NCBI GenBank assembly: GCA_029782145.1
Contig: JAKOVH010000032.1
Span: forward strand, 62,001-126,000
DNA from: Actinomycetes bacterium
GTDB lineage: Bacteria; Actinomycetota; Acidimicrobiia; Acidimicrobiales; Acidimicrobilacustridaceae
Length of the DNA: 64,000 nt
Direction of reading: 5' to 3'
Shown here: positions 32,448 through 41,370 of the stretch, piece after piece
How positions within the stretch are numbered: position 1 is the first letter of the stretch
Layout: every line of letters begins with the position of its first letter
Made by a program: the position numbers and the translations under genes
The notes under the pieces: generated by a model
Database searches by the model: none
What the model was told of the DNA's origin: nothing
Seen by the model: the letters and a program-made list of their open reading frames with translations, nothing else

Positions 32448-33254
32448 TCAGCCGCCGAGCAGCTCCGGCTTCATGGCGATCACCGAGAACACCGCTCCCT
32501 GAGGGTCGCCGAGTACGGCGAAGCGGCCGGGCTCGATGTCGGTGGGCGGCACCGACACCGTGCCGCCCAGCTCGGCCGCTCGGGCGGCGGTGGCGTCGAC
32601 GTCGTCGACCGCGAAGTAGACCATCCAGTGGGCAGGCAGCCAGTCGGGCCACATCTCGCCCACCATCGGCATGCAGCCGGCGATGCTGCGCTGCTCGCCC
32701 GCCCGCCGGAACTCCCGGTAGTCGGCCAGCTCGGGGCCCTTGCGGTCGACGTCCCACCCGAGCAGCTCACCGAAGAAGGCACCGGCGGCGTCGGGATCGC
32801 GGGTCGCGAGCTCGTTCCAGCACATGGCGCCGGGCTCGTTGACCACGCCAGCCCCGGCATGGCTCTTGGCCTGCCAGAGCGCGACCGGCGCACCCGACGG
32901 GTCGGCGAGCACGCACATGCGGCCGAACTCGAGCACGTCGAACGGCGGCGCCAGCAAGGTCCCACCCAGGCTCTCGACCCGGGCCGCCGTGGCGTCGACG
33001 TCGTCGACGGTGATGTAGGTGGTCCACGCCGGAGGGATGCCCTGCTCGGCCTGCTGGGCCATCTGCGGCGCCGCCGCGGCGACGGGCAGGCCGCGTAGGA
33101 AGAACATCGTGTAGCCGCCTGTCTCGGGACCGCCGGTCTCGCCGGCCTCCCAGCCGAACAGCGCGGTGTAGAACGCCACCGCACCGTCGAGGTCGGTGGT
33201 GCTCAGATCGCACCACGACGGTGTGCCGTGGACGTGTGACTCGACCTCGGTCAT
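32448..33254 (-). CDS. Two-domain VOC family protein
   Basis: A 268-residue protein of two glyoxalase/VOC domains in tandem. Each starts with the family pattern (SWCDLSTTDLDGAVAFYTALFGW and CWNELATRDPDAAGAFFGELLGW in part) and ends with a conserved loop (VLADPSGAPVALWQ; VLGDPQGAVFSVI). Similar actinobacterial proteins are known as CFP30B-like. Metal ligands are not evident in both halves, so it may be a binding protein or enzyme of unknown substrate. ATG with AGGAG upstream. Confidence 0.85.
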   Translation of the reverse strand: MTEVESHVHGTPSWCDLSTTDLDGAVAFYTALFGWEAGETGGPETGGYTMFFLRGLPVAAAAPQMAQQAEQGIPPAWTTYITVDDVDATAARVESLGGTLLAPPFDVLEFGRMCVLADPSGAPVALWQAKSHAGAGVVNEPGAMCWNELATRDPDAAGAFFGELLGWDVDRKGPELADYREFRRAGEQRSIAGCMPMVGEMWPDWLPAHWMVYFAVDDVDATAARAAELGGTVSVPPTDIEPGRFAVLGDPQGAVFSVIAMKPELLGG

Positions 33255-33327
33255 GGCGGCTCCTCCCCGACGACGATCGGCCGGCCAGCACCCCGGCCAG
33301 CGACGAACGGTAGCCCCGCGACGCGAG

Positions 33328-33358
33328 CCGCGCCCGGGCTCGTCGAGCCCGGGCGCGG
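33328..33358 (-). terminator. Hairpin terminator of the liv-type operon
   Basis: CCGCGCCCGGGCTCG / CGAGCCCGGGCGCGG form a perfect 15-bp dyad with a single central base (in practice a short loop). It lies 36 bases downstream of the binding-protein stop and ends the importer operon. Confidence 0.85.
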
Positions 33359-33394
33359 TCGTCGGTGCGTGGTCGGCGGCTCGGCCGCCAGGGG

Positions 33395-34729
33395 TCAGCC
33401 GGTCGTCGAGGCGTAGTCGCGGGTCTTGCCCTCGAAGCTGACCACCTGGCCCTGCAGGTCCCAGAAGTTGCCGTTGTACTGGCCGATCTGCATCTGCTCG
33501 ATCACGTAGGGATCGTCGGATCCGGCCGTGTTGATGCTGATCCCGGGGAGCAGCAGGCCGGGGGTCAGGTTGCTCAGGCTCCACGCCGTCTGCATGACGG
33601 ACTGGCGGGTGAGCTCAGGCGCCTTGTCCAAGGTGTCGGCGAGCAGGGCACCCATCGTCCAGCCGTAGCCCACCAGGCCGTTCTGGGCGTCGGCGTCGGA
33701 GAGGCCGTACTGCTTGCCCAGGGTCTGGAACTCCTGCATGGCCGCGTCGTTCGCCCACTCCGGGTCGGACGGGTCCTTGAGGTAGATGGAGCTGAGCACG
33801 CCGACGTTGGCGTCCTTGGCCAGGCCCACCACCGTGTTGGAGGTGCAGGTGGCCGAGATGTAGGTCGTCGGCTTCCAGCCCGACTCCTTCACCGCGTTCA
33901 GCGACTGTGGGCACTTGAGGGCCGTGGCGGCCAGCAGCGCGGTGTCGGCGCCGCTCTGGCTCATGGTCGTGATCTGCGACTTCACGTCGGGATCGGTGGT
34001 GTTGTACTTCTGCTCGTCGACGATGGTGATGCCGGTGCCCTCGATCGCCTTCTTGAAGCCGACCGTGTAGCCCTCACCGAAGTCGTCGTTCTGGGCCAGG
34101 ATCGCCACCTTGGCGTCGGGCTTGTTGGCCTTCAGGTAGTCGGCGAAGATCGCCGACTCCGTGGCGTACGAGGGGATCGACCCGATCAGCCACGGGTAGT
34201 TCTTGAAGTCGCCCCAGAGCTGCGAGCCGGTGGCGAGGTAGAGGTTCGGGATGCACTCGTCGCCGAGGTCGTCGCGGATCGCGAGGTTGTTCGGGGTGCC
34301 GACCACGTTGAACATGGCGAACACGCCGTTCTGCTGGACGAGCTCCTGGGTGTTGGCCTTGGTCTTGCCCGAGTCGTACTGGTCGTCCTTGGTGACCACC
34401 TCGATCTGGTGGCCCTTCACGCCGCCCTGGGCGTTGATGTACTTGAAGTACGCCTGGTAGCCCTTGGAGATCTCGGCGAACGCGGCGTAGGTGCCCGACT
34501 GGGGGAAGCTCGACCCGAAGGTGATCTTGGTGTCGGTGACGCCCTTGGTGGGCTGGTAGTCGGTGCAGTCGTCGGTGGAGATGGTGACCCCACCCGACGG
34601 CGCGGTGCCGCCGCTGCCGCCGCCCTCACCGCCCGAGGAGTCCTTGTCGCTGCCGCACGCGGCGCCCAACATCCCCAGCATCAGCACGAGCACGGTCACC
34701 ACGGACCACTGCCGGCGTCGACGTCGCAT
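33395..34729 (-). CDS. Branched-chain-type ABC transporter substrate-binding lipoprotein
   Basis: A 444-residue binding lipoprotein, last gene of a complete liv-type operon. Signal peptide with lipobox LGAAC (Cys about residue 25), Gly/Ser linker, then the type-1 binding fold: VTDTKITFGSSFPQSGTYAAFAEISKG, YINAQGGVKGHQIEVVTKDD, and DFGEGYTVGFKKAI in the second lobe. The ligand is not determinable; relatives bind amino acids, urea, aromatic acids or lipids. ATG with AGGGGG upstream. Confidence 0.9.
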   Translation of the reverse strand: MRRRRRQWSVVTVLVLMLGMLGAACGSDKDSSGGEGGGSGGTAPSGGVTISTDDCTDYQPTKGVTDTKITFGSSFPQSGTYAAFAEISKGYQAYFKYINAQGGVKGHQIEVVTKDDQYDSGKTKANTQELVQQNGVFAMFNVVGTPNNLAIRDDLGDECIPNLYLATGSQLWGDFKNYPWLIGSIPSYATESAIFADYLKANKPDAKVAILAQNDDFGEGYTVGFKKAIEGTGITIVDEQKYNTTDPDVKSQITTMSQSGADTALLAATALKCPQSLNAVKESGWKPTTYISATCTSNTVVGLAKDANVGVLSSIYLKDPSDPEWANDAAMQEFQTLGKQYGLSDADAQNGLVGYGWTMGALLADTLDKAPELTRQSVMQTAWSLSNLTPGLLLPGISINTAGSDDPYVIEQMQIGQYNGNFWDLQGQVVSFEGKTRDYASTTG

Positions 34730-34781
34730 CTCGAACCCCCTTGTTCGGCCGCGAGCGCCGGACGGCGCCCGCCGATGGTTC

Positions 34782-35843
34782 CTAGGCGGACGCTAGTGCG
34801 TCGTGGCCCTCGCCCGGCGATGGACCGGCCGAGGAGCGCCGCCCGGACCGGCGCCGCACCCACCCGCTGGCCTGGCGCACGAGGCCGAGGAAGCCGCCCG
34901 GCGCCAGGATCATCAACACGATGAGCGACCCGCCGAAGAGCACCGGCGAGAGCTGCGGGTAGCGGTTGGGCAGCCAGGTCGGGATCATCACCACGAAGAA
35001 CGCTCCCCACGCCGGTCCGAAGATGGTGGCCGCCCCGCCCACCACGACCGCCACGAGCAAGGTGATGGAGAGGTTGATGTTGTACTTCTCCGCGTTCACG
35101 AACGGCTCGTTGAACACCGAGAGGGCGCCGGCCACGCCGGCCAGGGTGGCGCTGATGCCGAAGGTGAGCACCTTGTACCGCGACAGGTCGACGCCGAGCA
35201 CCTGGGCCGCGGTCTCGTTGTCGCGGGTGGCGATGATGGCCCGCCCCACCCGGCTCTTCACCAGGTTGCGCACCAGCACGAAGGCGACGACGGCGACGGC
35301 GAGCAGCACGTAGTACTTCCACTGGTAGTCCTTCAGCCCGGTCCAGTCGGGGGCCCGGAACCGGGACACGCGCATGCCCTGGGTGCCCCCGGTGACGCTG
35401 CTGAAGCGGGTGACGACCAACGGGAAGGCGGCCGCCAGGGCGAGGGTGACCAGGGCGAGGTAGAGGCCTTGGATGCGCAGGGCGGGCAGGCCGACGAGGA
35501 CGCCGAGCACGAAGGTGAGGGCGGCGGCCACGGCGAGGGTGGCGAAGTGGGGCCAGCCGTGGTCGCCCACCAGGATGGCGGTCGTGTAGGCGCCCACGCC
35601 GAAGAAGGCGCCGTGGCCCACCGAGATCTGCCCGTTGTAGCCGGTGAGCAGGTTGAGGCCGAGGGCGGCGATGGCGTAGGTGATGATGACGTTGAACTGC
35701 CCCTCGACCCGGAAGCGGGGATAGATGTGAGGCAGGGCGAGGAGCAGCGCACCGACGGCCAGGGTGATCACCACCCGCACGGCGAGGCGCTTGGGGTCGC
35801 GCAGGAAGCCCCTGGGCTCGACCGGCGTGACGTCGAGGGTCAT
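34782..35843 (-). CDS. Branched-chain-type ABC transporter permease (LivM-like)
   Basis: A 353-residue inner-membrane permease of the LivM branch. About nine helices; GYNGQISVGHGAFFGVGAY is the family signature and GRAIIATRDNETAAQVLGVD is the cytoplasmic coupling loop that contacts the ATPases. The ATG at 35843 overlaps the LivH stop (ATGA). The C-terminus ends in a basic/Ser-rich tail. Confidence 0.93.
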   Translation of the reverse strand: MTLDVTPVEPRGFLRDPKRLAVRVVITLAVGALLLALPHIYPRFRVEGQFNVIITYAIAALGLNLLTGYNGQISVGHGAFFGVGAYTTAILVGDHGWPHFATLAVAAALTFVLGVLVGLPALRIQGLYLALVTLALAAAFPLVVTRFSSVTGGTQGMRVSRFRAPDWTGLKDYQWKYYVLLAVAVVAFVLVRNLVKSRVGRAIIATRDNETAAQVLGVDLSRYKVLTFGISATLAGVAGALSVFNEPFVNAEKYNINLSITLLVAVVVGGAATIFGPAWGAFFVVMIPTWLPNRYPQLSPVLFGGSLIVLMILAPGGFLGLVRQASGWVRRRSGRRSSAGPSPGEGHDALASA

Positions 35844-36730
35844 ACCCGGCTCACCTGCTTCCGGCCGAAGAGGCCCTGCGGACGGACGAGCAGCACCACG
35901 AGGATCACCGCGAAGGCGGCGACGAGCTTGAGGTCCTCGCCGAGGAACCCGACGTAGCCGCCGGCCAGGACGGTGACGAGCCCGACGACCAGCCCGCCGA
36001 CGACGGCGCCCACGGGGCTGTCGAACCCGCCGAGGGTGGCGGCGGCAAAGGCGTAGATGAGCAGCTGGAAGAAGATGTTGGAGTCGAGCAGCGACAGCTC
36101 CGACGCGTACAGGGCGCCGGCCAGCGCGCCGACGGCGGCGGCGAGGCCCCAGCCGAACATGAGGATGCGCCCGACCCGGATGCCGGCGAGGCTGCTCGAC
36201 TCGGCGTTGCTGGCCACGGCCCGCACGGCCAGGCCGAGCTTGGTGCGCTGGAACAGCAGGTAGAGCAGACCCAGCAGCACCGCCAGCACGGCGAAGGTGC
36301 CCAGCGCCTGGTAGGAGATCGACACGCTGCCGATGTCGACGGTGCCGGCACCGAAGATCTTCGGGAAGCGCCGACCCTCGGTGCCCCAGATCCAGCCCAC
36401 GAGGGCGTTGAGCGCGAGGAGCATGCCGACGGTGACGATCACCAGCGCCAGCGCGTTGTGCTCGACGTCGCCGACGGGGCGGATGAGGACCCGCTCGATG
36501 ACCGCGCCGGCGAGGAACGACACCCCCATCGAGGCGGCGATGGCCGCCGCGATGGGCACCCCCCACTCCCAGAACTGCCAGGTGAGGAAGGTGGAGAACA
36601 GCGCCATCTCGCCCTGGGCGAAGTTCACGAAGCCCGTGCTGCGGTAGATCAGCACGAGGGCCAGGGCCACGGATCCGTAGATCGCTCCCTGTTCGAGGCC
36701 GATGACGACGCGGTCGAGGAAGAGGTCCAT
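35840..36730 (-). CDS. Branched-chain-type ABC transporter permease (LivH-like)
   Basis: A 296-residue permease of the LivH branch with about eight helices. GLEQGAIYGSVALALVLIY and GFVNFAQGEMALF are the N-terminal signature; GLAVRAVASNAESSSLAGI is the EAA-like coupling loop. It pairs with LivM to form the channel. The start is four bases after the LivF stop. A complete copy without anomalies. Confidence 0.93.
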   Translation of the reverse strand: MDLFLDRVVIGLEQGAIYGSVALALVLIYRSTGFVNFAQGEMALFSTFLTWQFWEWGVPIAAAIAASMGVSFLAGAVIERVLIRPVGDVEHNALALVIVTVGMLLALNALVGWIWGTEGRRFPKIFGAGTVDIGSVSISYQALGTFAVLAVLLGLLYLLFQRTKLGLAVRAVASNAESSSLAGIRVGRILMFGWGLAAAVGALAGALYASELSLLDSNIFFQLLIYAFAAATLGGFDSPVGAVVGGLVVGLVTVLAGGYVGFLGEDLKLVAAFAVILVVLLVRPQGLFGRKQVSRV

Positions 36731-36734
36731 GGAT

Positions 36735-37445
36735 CTAGTACCCGAGGTAGGCCTTGCGGACGGATTCGTCGCTCGCCAGCTCGTCGGCCCGGCCGCTGGC
36801 GGCGATGAGGCCCGCCTCGAGCACGTAGCCGCGGTCGGCGATCTCGAGGGCGAGGTTGGCGTTCTGCTCCACCACCAGCACGGTGGTGCCGAGCTCGCGG
36901 TTGACGTGGGCGAGGCGTTCGAACACCTCTCGGGTGACGAGCGGCGCCAACCCGAGCGACGGCTCGTCGAGCAGGAGCAGGCGCGGGCGGCACATGAGCG
37001 CACGGGCGATGGCCAGCATCTGCTGCTCACCGCCGCTCATCGACCCGGCGGCCTGGTCGCGGCGCTCGGCCAGCCGGGGGAACATCTCGTACCAGCGGTC
37101 GATGTCGGCGCCGACCTCCCGGTCACGCCGGATGATGGCACCGACCCGGAGGTTCTCCTCCACGGTCAGGTCGGCGATCGTGCCCCGGCCCTGGGGCACG
37201 TGGGCGATGCCGAAGCGCACGATGGCCTCCGGCCGTCGCCCGATGATGGAACGGCCGTCGAAGACGACCTCGCCGCGGGCGGGGATCATCCCCGACAGGG
37301 CCCGCAGGGTCGTGGTCTTGCCGGCGCCGTTGGCTCCCAGGATCACCACGACCTCGCCGGCGTCGACGTGGAAGTCGAGGCCCCGCAGCACCTGCACGGG
37401 CCCGTAGCCGCCCGTGAGCGCCCGCGCCTCGAGGAGGTGGCTCAC
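36735..37445 (-). CDS. Branched-chain-type ABC transporter ATP-binding protein (LivF-like)
   Basis: A 236-residue ATPase. Walker A GANGAGKTT, Q-loop region, signature MSGGEQQ, Walker B LLLLDEPSLGLAP, and the His switch position replaced in the usual LivF way (VVEQN). The GTG start overlaps the LivG stop (GTGA). It works as heterodimer with LivG on the LivH-LivM channel. Confidence 0.93.
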   Translation of the reverse strand: MSHLLEARALTGGYGPVQVLRGLDFHVDAGEVVVILGANGAGKTTTLRALSGMIPARGEVVFDGRSIIGRRPEAIVRFGIAHVPQGRGTIADLTVEENLRVGAIIRRDREVGADIDRWYEMFPRLAERRDQAAGSMSGGEQQMLAIARALMCRPRLLLLDEPSLGLAPLVTREVFERLAHVNRELGTTVLVVEQNANLALEIADRGYVLEAGLIAASGRADELASDESVRKAYLGY

Positions 37446-38206
37446 GAGGTGGTCCCCAGGTAGGCCTCGATCACGGCCGGGTCGGCGGCGACCTCGGCGG
37501 GGAGCCCTTCGGCGATCTTGCGGCCGAAGTCCATGACCACGATCTTCTCGGAGATGCTCATCACCATGTTCATGTGGTGCTCGACGAGCACCACGGTGAG
37601 CTCGAAGCGGTCGCGCAGCCGGCGGATCAGCTCGCCCAGCTCGGCCACCTCGCTGTGGGTGAGGCCGCTCGCCGGCTCGTCGAGCATGAGCAGCTTCGGC
37701 TCGGCGGCGATGGCCCGGGCCAGCTCGATGCGCTTGAGCGTGCCGTACGGCAGCCCGGCGGCGGGACGATCGGCCAGCGCCGCCAGGTCGAGCAGGTCGA
37801 GCAGCGCGATGGCCTGCGCCCGCAGCCTGCGCTCCTGGGCCGGCATGGGAGGGAGCCGCACGGCCGAGGCGAGGAAGCCACCCCGGCTGCGGGAGTGGGC
37901 GCCGACCATCACGTTGTCGAGCACGGACAGCCCCGGGAAGAGGGCGAGGTTCTGGAAGGTGCGGGTGACGCCGATGTCGGTGATGCGGTGCCCGGGTGTG
38001 CGCAGCAGGTCGTGCCCGGCGAAGGTGATCCGACCCTGGGTCGGCGGATAGATCCGGCTGACCACGTTGAAGAAGGTGGTCTTGCCGGCCCCGTTGGGCC
38101 CGATGAGCGCGCAGATCTCACCCTCGTCGACCGCGAACGACAGCTGGTCGAGCCCGACCAGCCCCCCGAACCGGACGGTGACGTCCTCGACCTCGAGCAG
38201 GGCCAT
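37442..38206 (-). CDS. Branched-chain-type ABC transporter ATP-binding protein (LivG-like)
   Basis: A 254-residue ATPase, first gene of the operon. Walker A GPNGAGKTT, GVTRTFQNLALFPGLSV (LivG-type Q-loop), Walker B LLMLDEPASGL, His switch VEHHMNMVM. The ABC signature reads LPYGTLKR rather than LSGGQ, which is the normal LivG variant. ATG start at 38206. Confidence 0.93.
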   Translation of the reverse strand: MALLEVEDVTVRFGGLVGLDQLSFAVDEGEICALIGPNGAGKTTFFNVVSRIYPPTQGRITFAGHDLLRTPGHRITDIGVTRTFQNLALFPGLSVLDNVMVGAHSRSRGGFLASAVRLPPMPAQERRLRAQAIALLDLLDLAALADRPAAGLPYGTLKRIELARAIAAEPKLLMLDEPASGLTHSEVAELGELIRRLRDRFELTVVLVEHHMNMVMSISEKIVVMDFGRKIAEGLPAEVAADPAVIEAYLGTTS

Positions 38207-38311
38207 GCTGCGCGGCCGGCTAGCCGGCCAAGCTCCCCAGGTCGATCATCGCTGCAGCCCCCTGTCGTCGCCCGGACGTCTGCCGGCCGGCAACATCATG
38301 CCCGACCATCC

Positions 38312-38364
38312 CGTTCTGGTGGAGATCCACCCCCCGATTCCGCCGGAGAACCTCCACCAGTACG
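38312..38364. terminator. Long hairpin between Nramp and livG genes (palindrome D)
   Basis: CGTTCTGGTGGAG and CTCCACCAGTACG pair over 13 bp with one mismatch around a 27-nt interior that could fold further (GTGGAGATCCAC overlaps the left arm). It lies 28 bases downstream of the Nramp stop. A terminator is the simplest reading; its size and form resemble the other palindromes of this window. Confidence 0.6.
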
Positions 38365-38391
38365 GGAAAGGGGGCGGGGAGGGTGGGCTGC

Positions 38392-39681
38392 TCAGACGAG
38401 GCCGAACCAGCCGGCGAGGGTCTGGACGAACACGACCGACGCCAGCGCCGCGATCACCACCACGCACACCGTGGCCACCACCCGGAAGCGAGGACCGTTC
38501 ACGGCGGCCCCCAGCACGTTGCGCCGGTTGGCGAGGATCAGGATGAAGGTGAGCACGATCGGCGTGATGAAGCCGTTGAGGACCTGCATGTTGATCAGCA
38601 GCGAGATGAGGTTGCCCGGCAGGAGGGCCACGCCGGCGCCGACGGCGACCAGCGCGGTGAACAGCCCCATGAACAGCGGCGCCTCGCGGAACGTGCGCGA
38701 CACCGACCGCTCGACACCGACCGCCTCGGCCACCGCGTAGGAGGTGGCGAGCGGGACGACCGCCGCGGCGAGGGCCGACGCCCCGAGCAGGCCGATGCCG
38801 AACAACGCCTCGGCACTGGAGCCGGCCACCGGTTCGAGGGCCTGGGCGGCCTCCTTGGCCGAGGTGAGCGGCCCGCTGCCGCCGATGGCCGCGGCGGTGG
38901 CGACGATGATCGCCACCGACACGATGTTGGCGACGATGGCGCCGGTGACGGTGTCGATCCTGACCATCCGGTAGTCGTCGGGGTCGGCGCCGCGGTCGGC
39001 CACGGCCGAGGCCTGGTACAGCTGCATGTACGGCGTGATGGTCGTGCCGATGAGCGCCACCGCCAGGAACAGGTACTCCTTGCTCCACACCCCGTGGGGC
39101 CACAGCAGGTTCGTGGCGATCTCGTGCCCGTCGGGCCGGCCCATGACCGCGGCGATGGGGTAGGTCACGAACGCCAGGGTGAGCAGCAGGAACACCCGCT
39201 CGGCGTAGCGGTAGTTGCCGAAGACGACGATCGCCCAGATGGCGACGGCGGCGACGGGGATCGACACGTAGCGCGACACGCCGAACAGCTCGAAGGCGGC
39301 GCCGATGCCGGCGAACTCCGACACGACCAGGCCGAGGTTGGCGACGAGCAGGCACAAGATGGCGAAGGCGGAGGCGCGCAGGGGGAACTGCTCACGGATC
39401 AGCGACATGAGCCCCTCGCCGGTGTGGGCGCCGAGGCGGGCCGACATCTCCTGCACCACCACCAGCGCCACCGTGACCAGCACCATCAAGAAGAGCGTCG
39501 AGTAGCCGAACTGCGAACCGGCCGACGCGTAGGTGGCGATGCCGCCGGCGTCGTTGCCGGCGTTGGCGGCGATCAGCCCCGGCCCGAGCACCACCAGCCA
39601 GGCCAGCCACCGCGGCCGACGACGCGCCACCGGGCGCGGCGCGCCCGCGCCGGGCTCAGGGGTGGTGGCGCGCTCGGTCAC
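38392..39681 (-). CDS. Nramp-family divalent cation transporter, atypical ligand motifs
   Basis: A 429-residue membrane protein with about 11 helices of the Nramp (LeuT-fold) family. In classical Mn/Fe Nramps helix 1 carries DPGN and helix 6 an A/M-x-x-M metal site. Here helix 1 reads NAGNDAGG and helix 6 TTITPYMQLY, so the metal-coordinating Asp-Pro and the first Met are missing. Such changes are known in Nramp-related Mg transporters. The GTG start follows the MgtE-N/CBS gene by 9 bases, so the two form an operon. Mg2+ or another hard cation is a more likely substrate than iron or manganese; this is inference. Confidence 0.85.
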   Translation of the reverse strand: MTERATTPEPGAGAPRPVARRRPRWLAWLVVLGPGLIAANAGNDAGGIATYASAGSQFGYSTLFLMVLVTVALVVVQEMSARLGAHTGEGLMSLIREQFPLRASAFAILCLLVANLGLVVSEFAGIGAAFELFGVSRYVSIPVAAVAIWAIVVFGNYRYAERVFLLLTLAFVTYPIAAVMGRPDGHEIATNLLWPHGVWSKEYLFLAVALIGTTITPYMQLYQASAVADRGADPDDYRMVRIDTVTGAIVANIVSVAIIVATAAAIGGSGPLTSAKEAAQALEPVAGSSAEALFGIGLLGASALAAAVVPLATSYAVAEAVGVERSVSRTFREAPLFMGLFTALVAVGAGVALLPGNLISLLINMQVLNGFITPIVLTFILILANRRNVLGAAVNGPRFRVVATVCVVVIAALASVVFVQTLAGWFGLV

Positions 39682-39690
39682 GGCCCACGC

Positions 39691-41022
39691 TCAGCTCAAG
39701 ATGCCGGCGAAGCGGCGCCGCTCGCGGTCGTGGGGCAGCAGGGCGTCGACCACGTCGTCGGCGAGGATGCGGCCGAGGGGGCGGCCGGCGTCGTCGACCA
39801 CCACGACCGACGAGCCCCGGTTCTCGACGAAGGCCTCCACGAGGTCCTCCAGGGGCACGTCGGCGGTGACGGTGACCGGCCACGGCGGCTTGGTGAGGTC
39901 GCGCAGGCGCTGGTCGGGCTCGGCCACGAACAGCTCGATCATGTGGACGTCGTCGACCAGGCAGCCGTCCGCGTCGACGACCAGGACGCCGTCGATGTCG
40001 TGGTGCTCGTCGCGCTGGCGCAGCCGCCGCCGGGCCTCGGCCACCGTGGCCTGACCCTCGAACACCAAGATGGTGGTGGTCATCACACCGCCGGCGGTCT
40101 CCTCGTCGTAGTCGAGAAGGTCGGTCAGCACCCCGGCGATGTCCTCGGGCATGGCCTCGAGCAGCTCAGCGCGGGTGTCCTCGTCGAGGTCGCGCAGGGC
40201 GTCGGCCGCCTCGTCGGGCTCCATCTCGGCGACCAGCGCGGCGGCCTGCTCGGGCTCGGCGTCGCGCAACAGCACGGAGAGCTCGTCGCTCTCCATCTCC
40301 TCGAGGGCGTCGGCCGCCGTCTCCGCGTCGAGGGCGGCGAGCAGCTCCTGGCGCTGCGAGCGGCCCAGCTCCTCGAGCAGGTCGGCCAGCTCGCCCGGGC
40401 GCAGGCGCCGCAGCTCGCTGTTGGCCCGGCTCAGCCGCACCGGCTCACCGGGGTCGGAGAAGGGCTGGATTGCGGCCCAGTCGATGACCCGGTCGGGGTG
40501 CGGTCGGGCCCGCCAGCGCACCGGGCCGAGGCGGCGCAGCAGCGTGGCGAAGCCCACGTCGGCGCCCACCAGGCGGTAGCCGCCCCCCACCCGGGCGAGG
40601 AACAGGTCGGCGGCCCGGAAGACCCGCACGCCGTCGACGTCGACCATCTGGTGGTCGATCACGTCGTCGACCAGCTTCACCTCGTTGTCACGGCGGGCGA
40701 AGTCGCGCAGGTCGAGCTTGGCCGACCGCAGCACCACCCGGCGCTGCTGCAGCTCGTCGACCTTGTCCGCCGGCACCCACGCCAGGCGGCGCCCGACCCG
40801 CACCACCAGGCCGGTCAGCGGCGGGTAGGGCTCGCCCTCCCAGCGCACCACGAGGTCGACGAGGTGGCCGACCTCGGCACCGGAGGAGTGCACCACGGGC
40901 GCGCCGGTGAGCCCGGCGACGGAGAGGAGGGACTCGGCGACGGCCTCGAGGGCCAGCAGCCGCTTGGTTCGCTGGGTGCGCCGCTGGGTGATGGCGCGCG
41001 GCGCGTGGAGGGTGTGCGACAT
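39691..41022 (-). CDS. MgtE N-domain/CBS-domain protein without channel domain
   Basis: A 443-residue soluble protein. The N-terminal ~150 residues contain two PRC-barrel-like segments (GAPVVHSSGAEVGHLVDLVV). Residues about 200-310 are the helical MgtE_N superhelix, rich in Glu/Asp (LEEMESDELSVLLRDAEPEQ in part), and a CBS pair follows (DGVLVVDADGCLVD; SSVVVVDDAGRPLGR). In MgtE these parts sense Mg2+ and gate the pore; the pore helices are absent. The ATG at 41022 with GGAG upstream was preferred over a GTG ten codons earlier. It is co-transcribed with the Nramp-like transporter. Confidence 0.85.
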   Translation of the reverse strand: MSHTLHAPRAITQRRTQRTKRLLALEAVAESLLSVAGLTGAPVVHSSGAEVGHLVDLVVRWEGEPYPPLTGLVVRVGRRLAWVPADKVDELQQRRVVLRSAKLDLRDFARRDNEVKLVDDVIDHQMVDVDGVRVFRAADLFLARVGGGYRLVGADVGFATLLRRLGPVRWRARPHPDRVIDWAAIQPFSDPGEPVRLSRANSELRRLRPGELADLLEELGRSQRQELLAALDAETAADALEEMESDELSVLLRDAEPEQAAALVAEMEPDEAADALRDLDEDTRAELLEAMPEDIAGVLTDLLDYDEETAGGVMTTTILVFEGQATVAEARRRLRQRDEHHDIDGVLVVDADGCLVDDVHMIELFVAEPDQRLRDLTKPPWPVTVTADVPLEDLVEAFVENRGSSVVVVDDAGRPLGRILADDVVDALLPHDRERRRFAGILS

Positions 41023-41181
41023 GGCGGGCTCCACAGGCTCCGGGGTGGACACGAACGGGTCATGCCACCTCCACGCCGGCCGGGAGGGACCGGCCCCGGG
41101 AGGTCGGGACGGCTGAACGCGACGGGATCAGGGATCGGGGGTCAGCGGTGACCGTGGGAGGTGGCGCACGGAGACGGCTGC

Positions 41182-41328
41182 CTACTTGGGGGCTCGCTGG
41201 TCGGCATGGCGCATCACCTCCTCGTCGAAGCGCACCGACGGCTGCCAGGAGAGGAAGCCGACAGAGCTTTCTACCACGCCCGAGCCTGCGTTCCTCTGTT
41301 CATCGACCGTCGGGCGCCGCCACTTCAC
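41182..41328 (-). CDS. Possible small protein of 48 residues
   Basis: An open frame in the 348-bp gap between the MgtE-N and yaaA genes. It starts with GTG (MKWRRPTVDEQ...) and ends ...EEVMRHADQRAPK. About 83 percent of third positions are G or C, and composition is that of a soluble, Arg/Glu-rich peptide (SVGFLSWQPSVRFDEEV in the middle). The ribosome site (GAGGG) is rather far. No family recognised; it may also be the remnant of a longer gene, since a stop lies just upstream in frame. The rest of the gap shows nothing clear. Confidence 0.4.
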   Translation of the reverse strand: MKWRRPTVDEQRNAGSGVVESSVGFLSWQPSVRFDEEVMRHADQRAPK

Positions 41329-41370
41329 CGAGTGGTCGCGCCCTCGTCATCGTCGGGCAGGATGGCGGCC

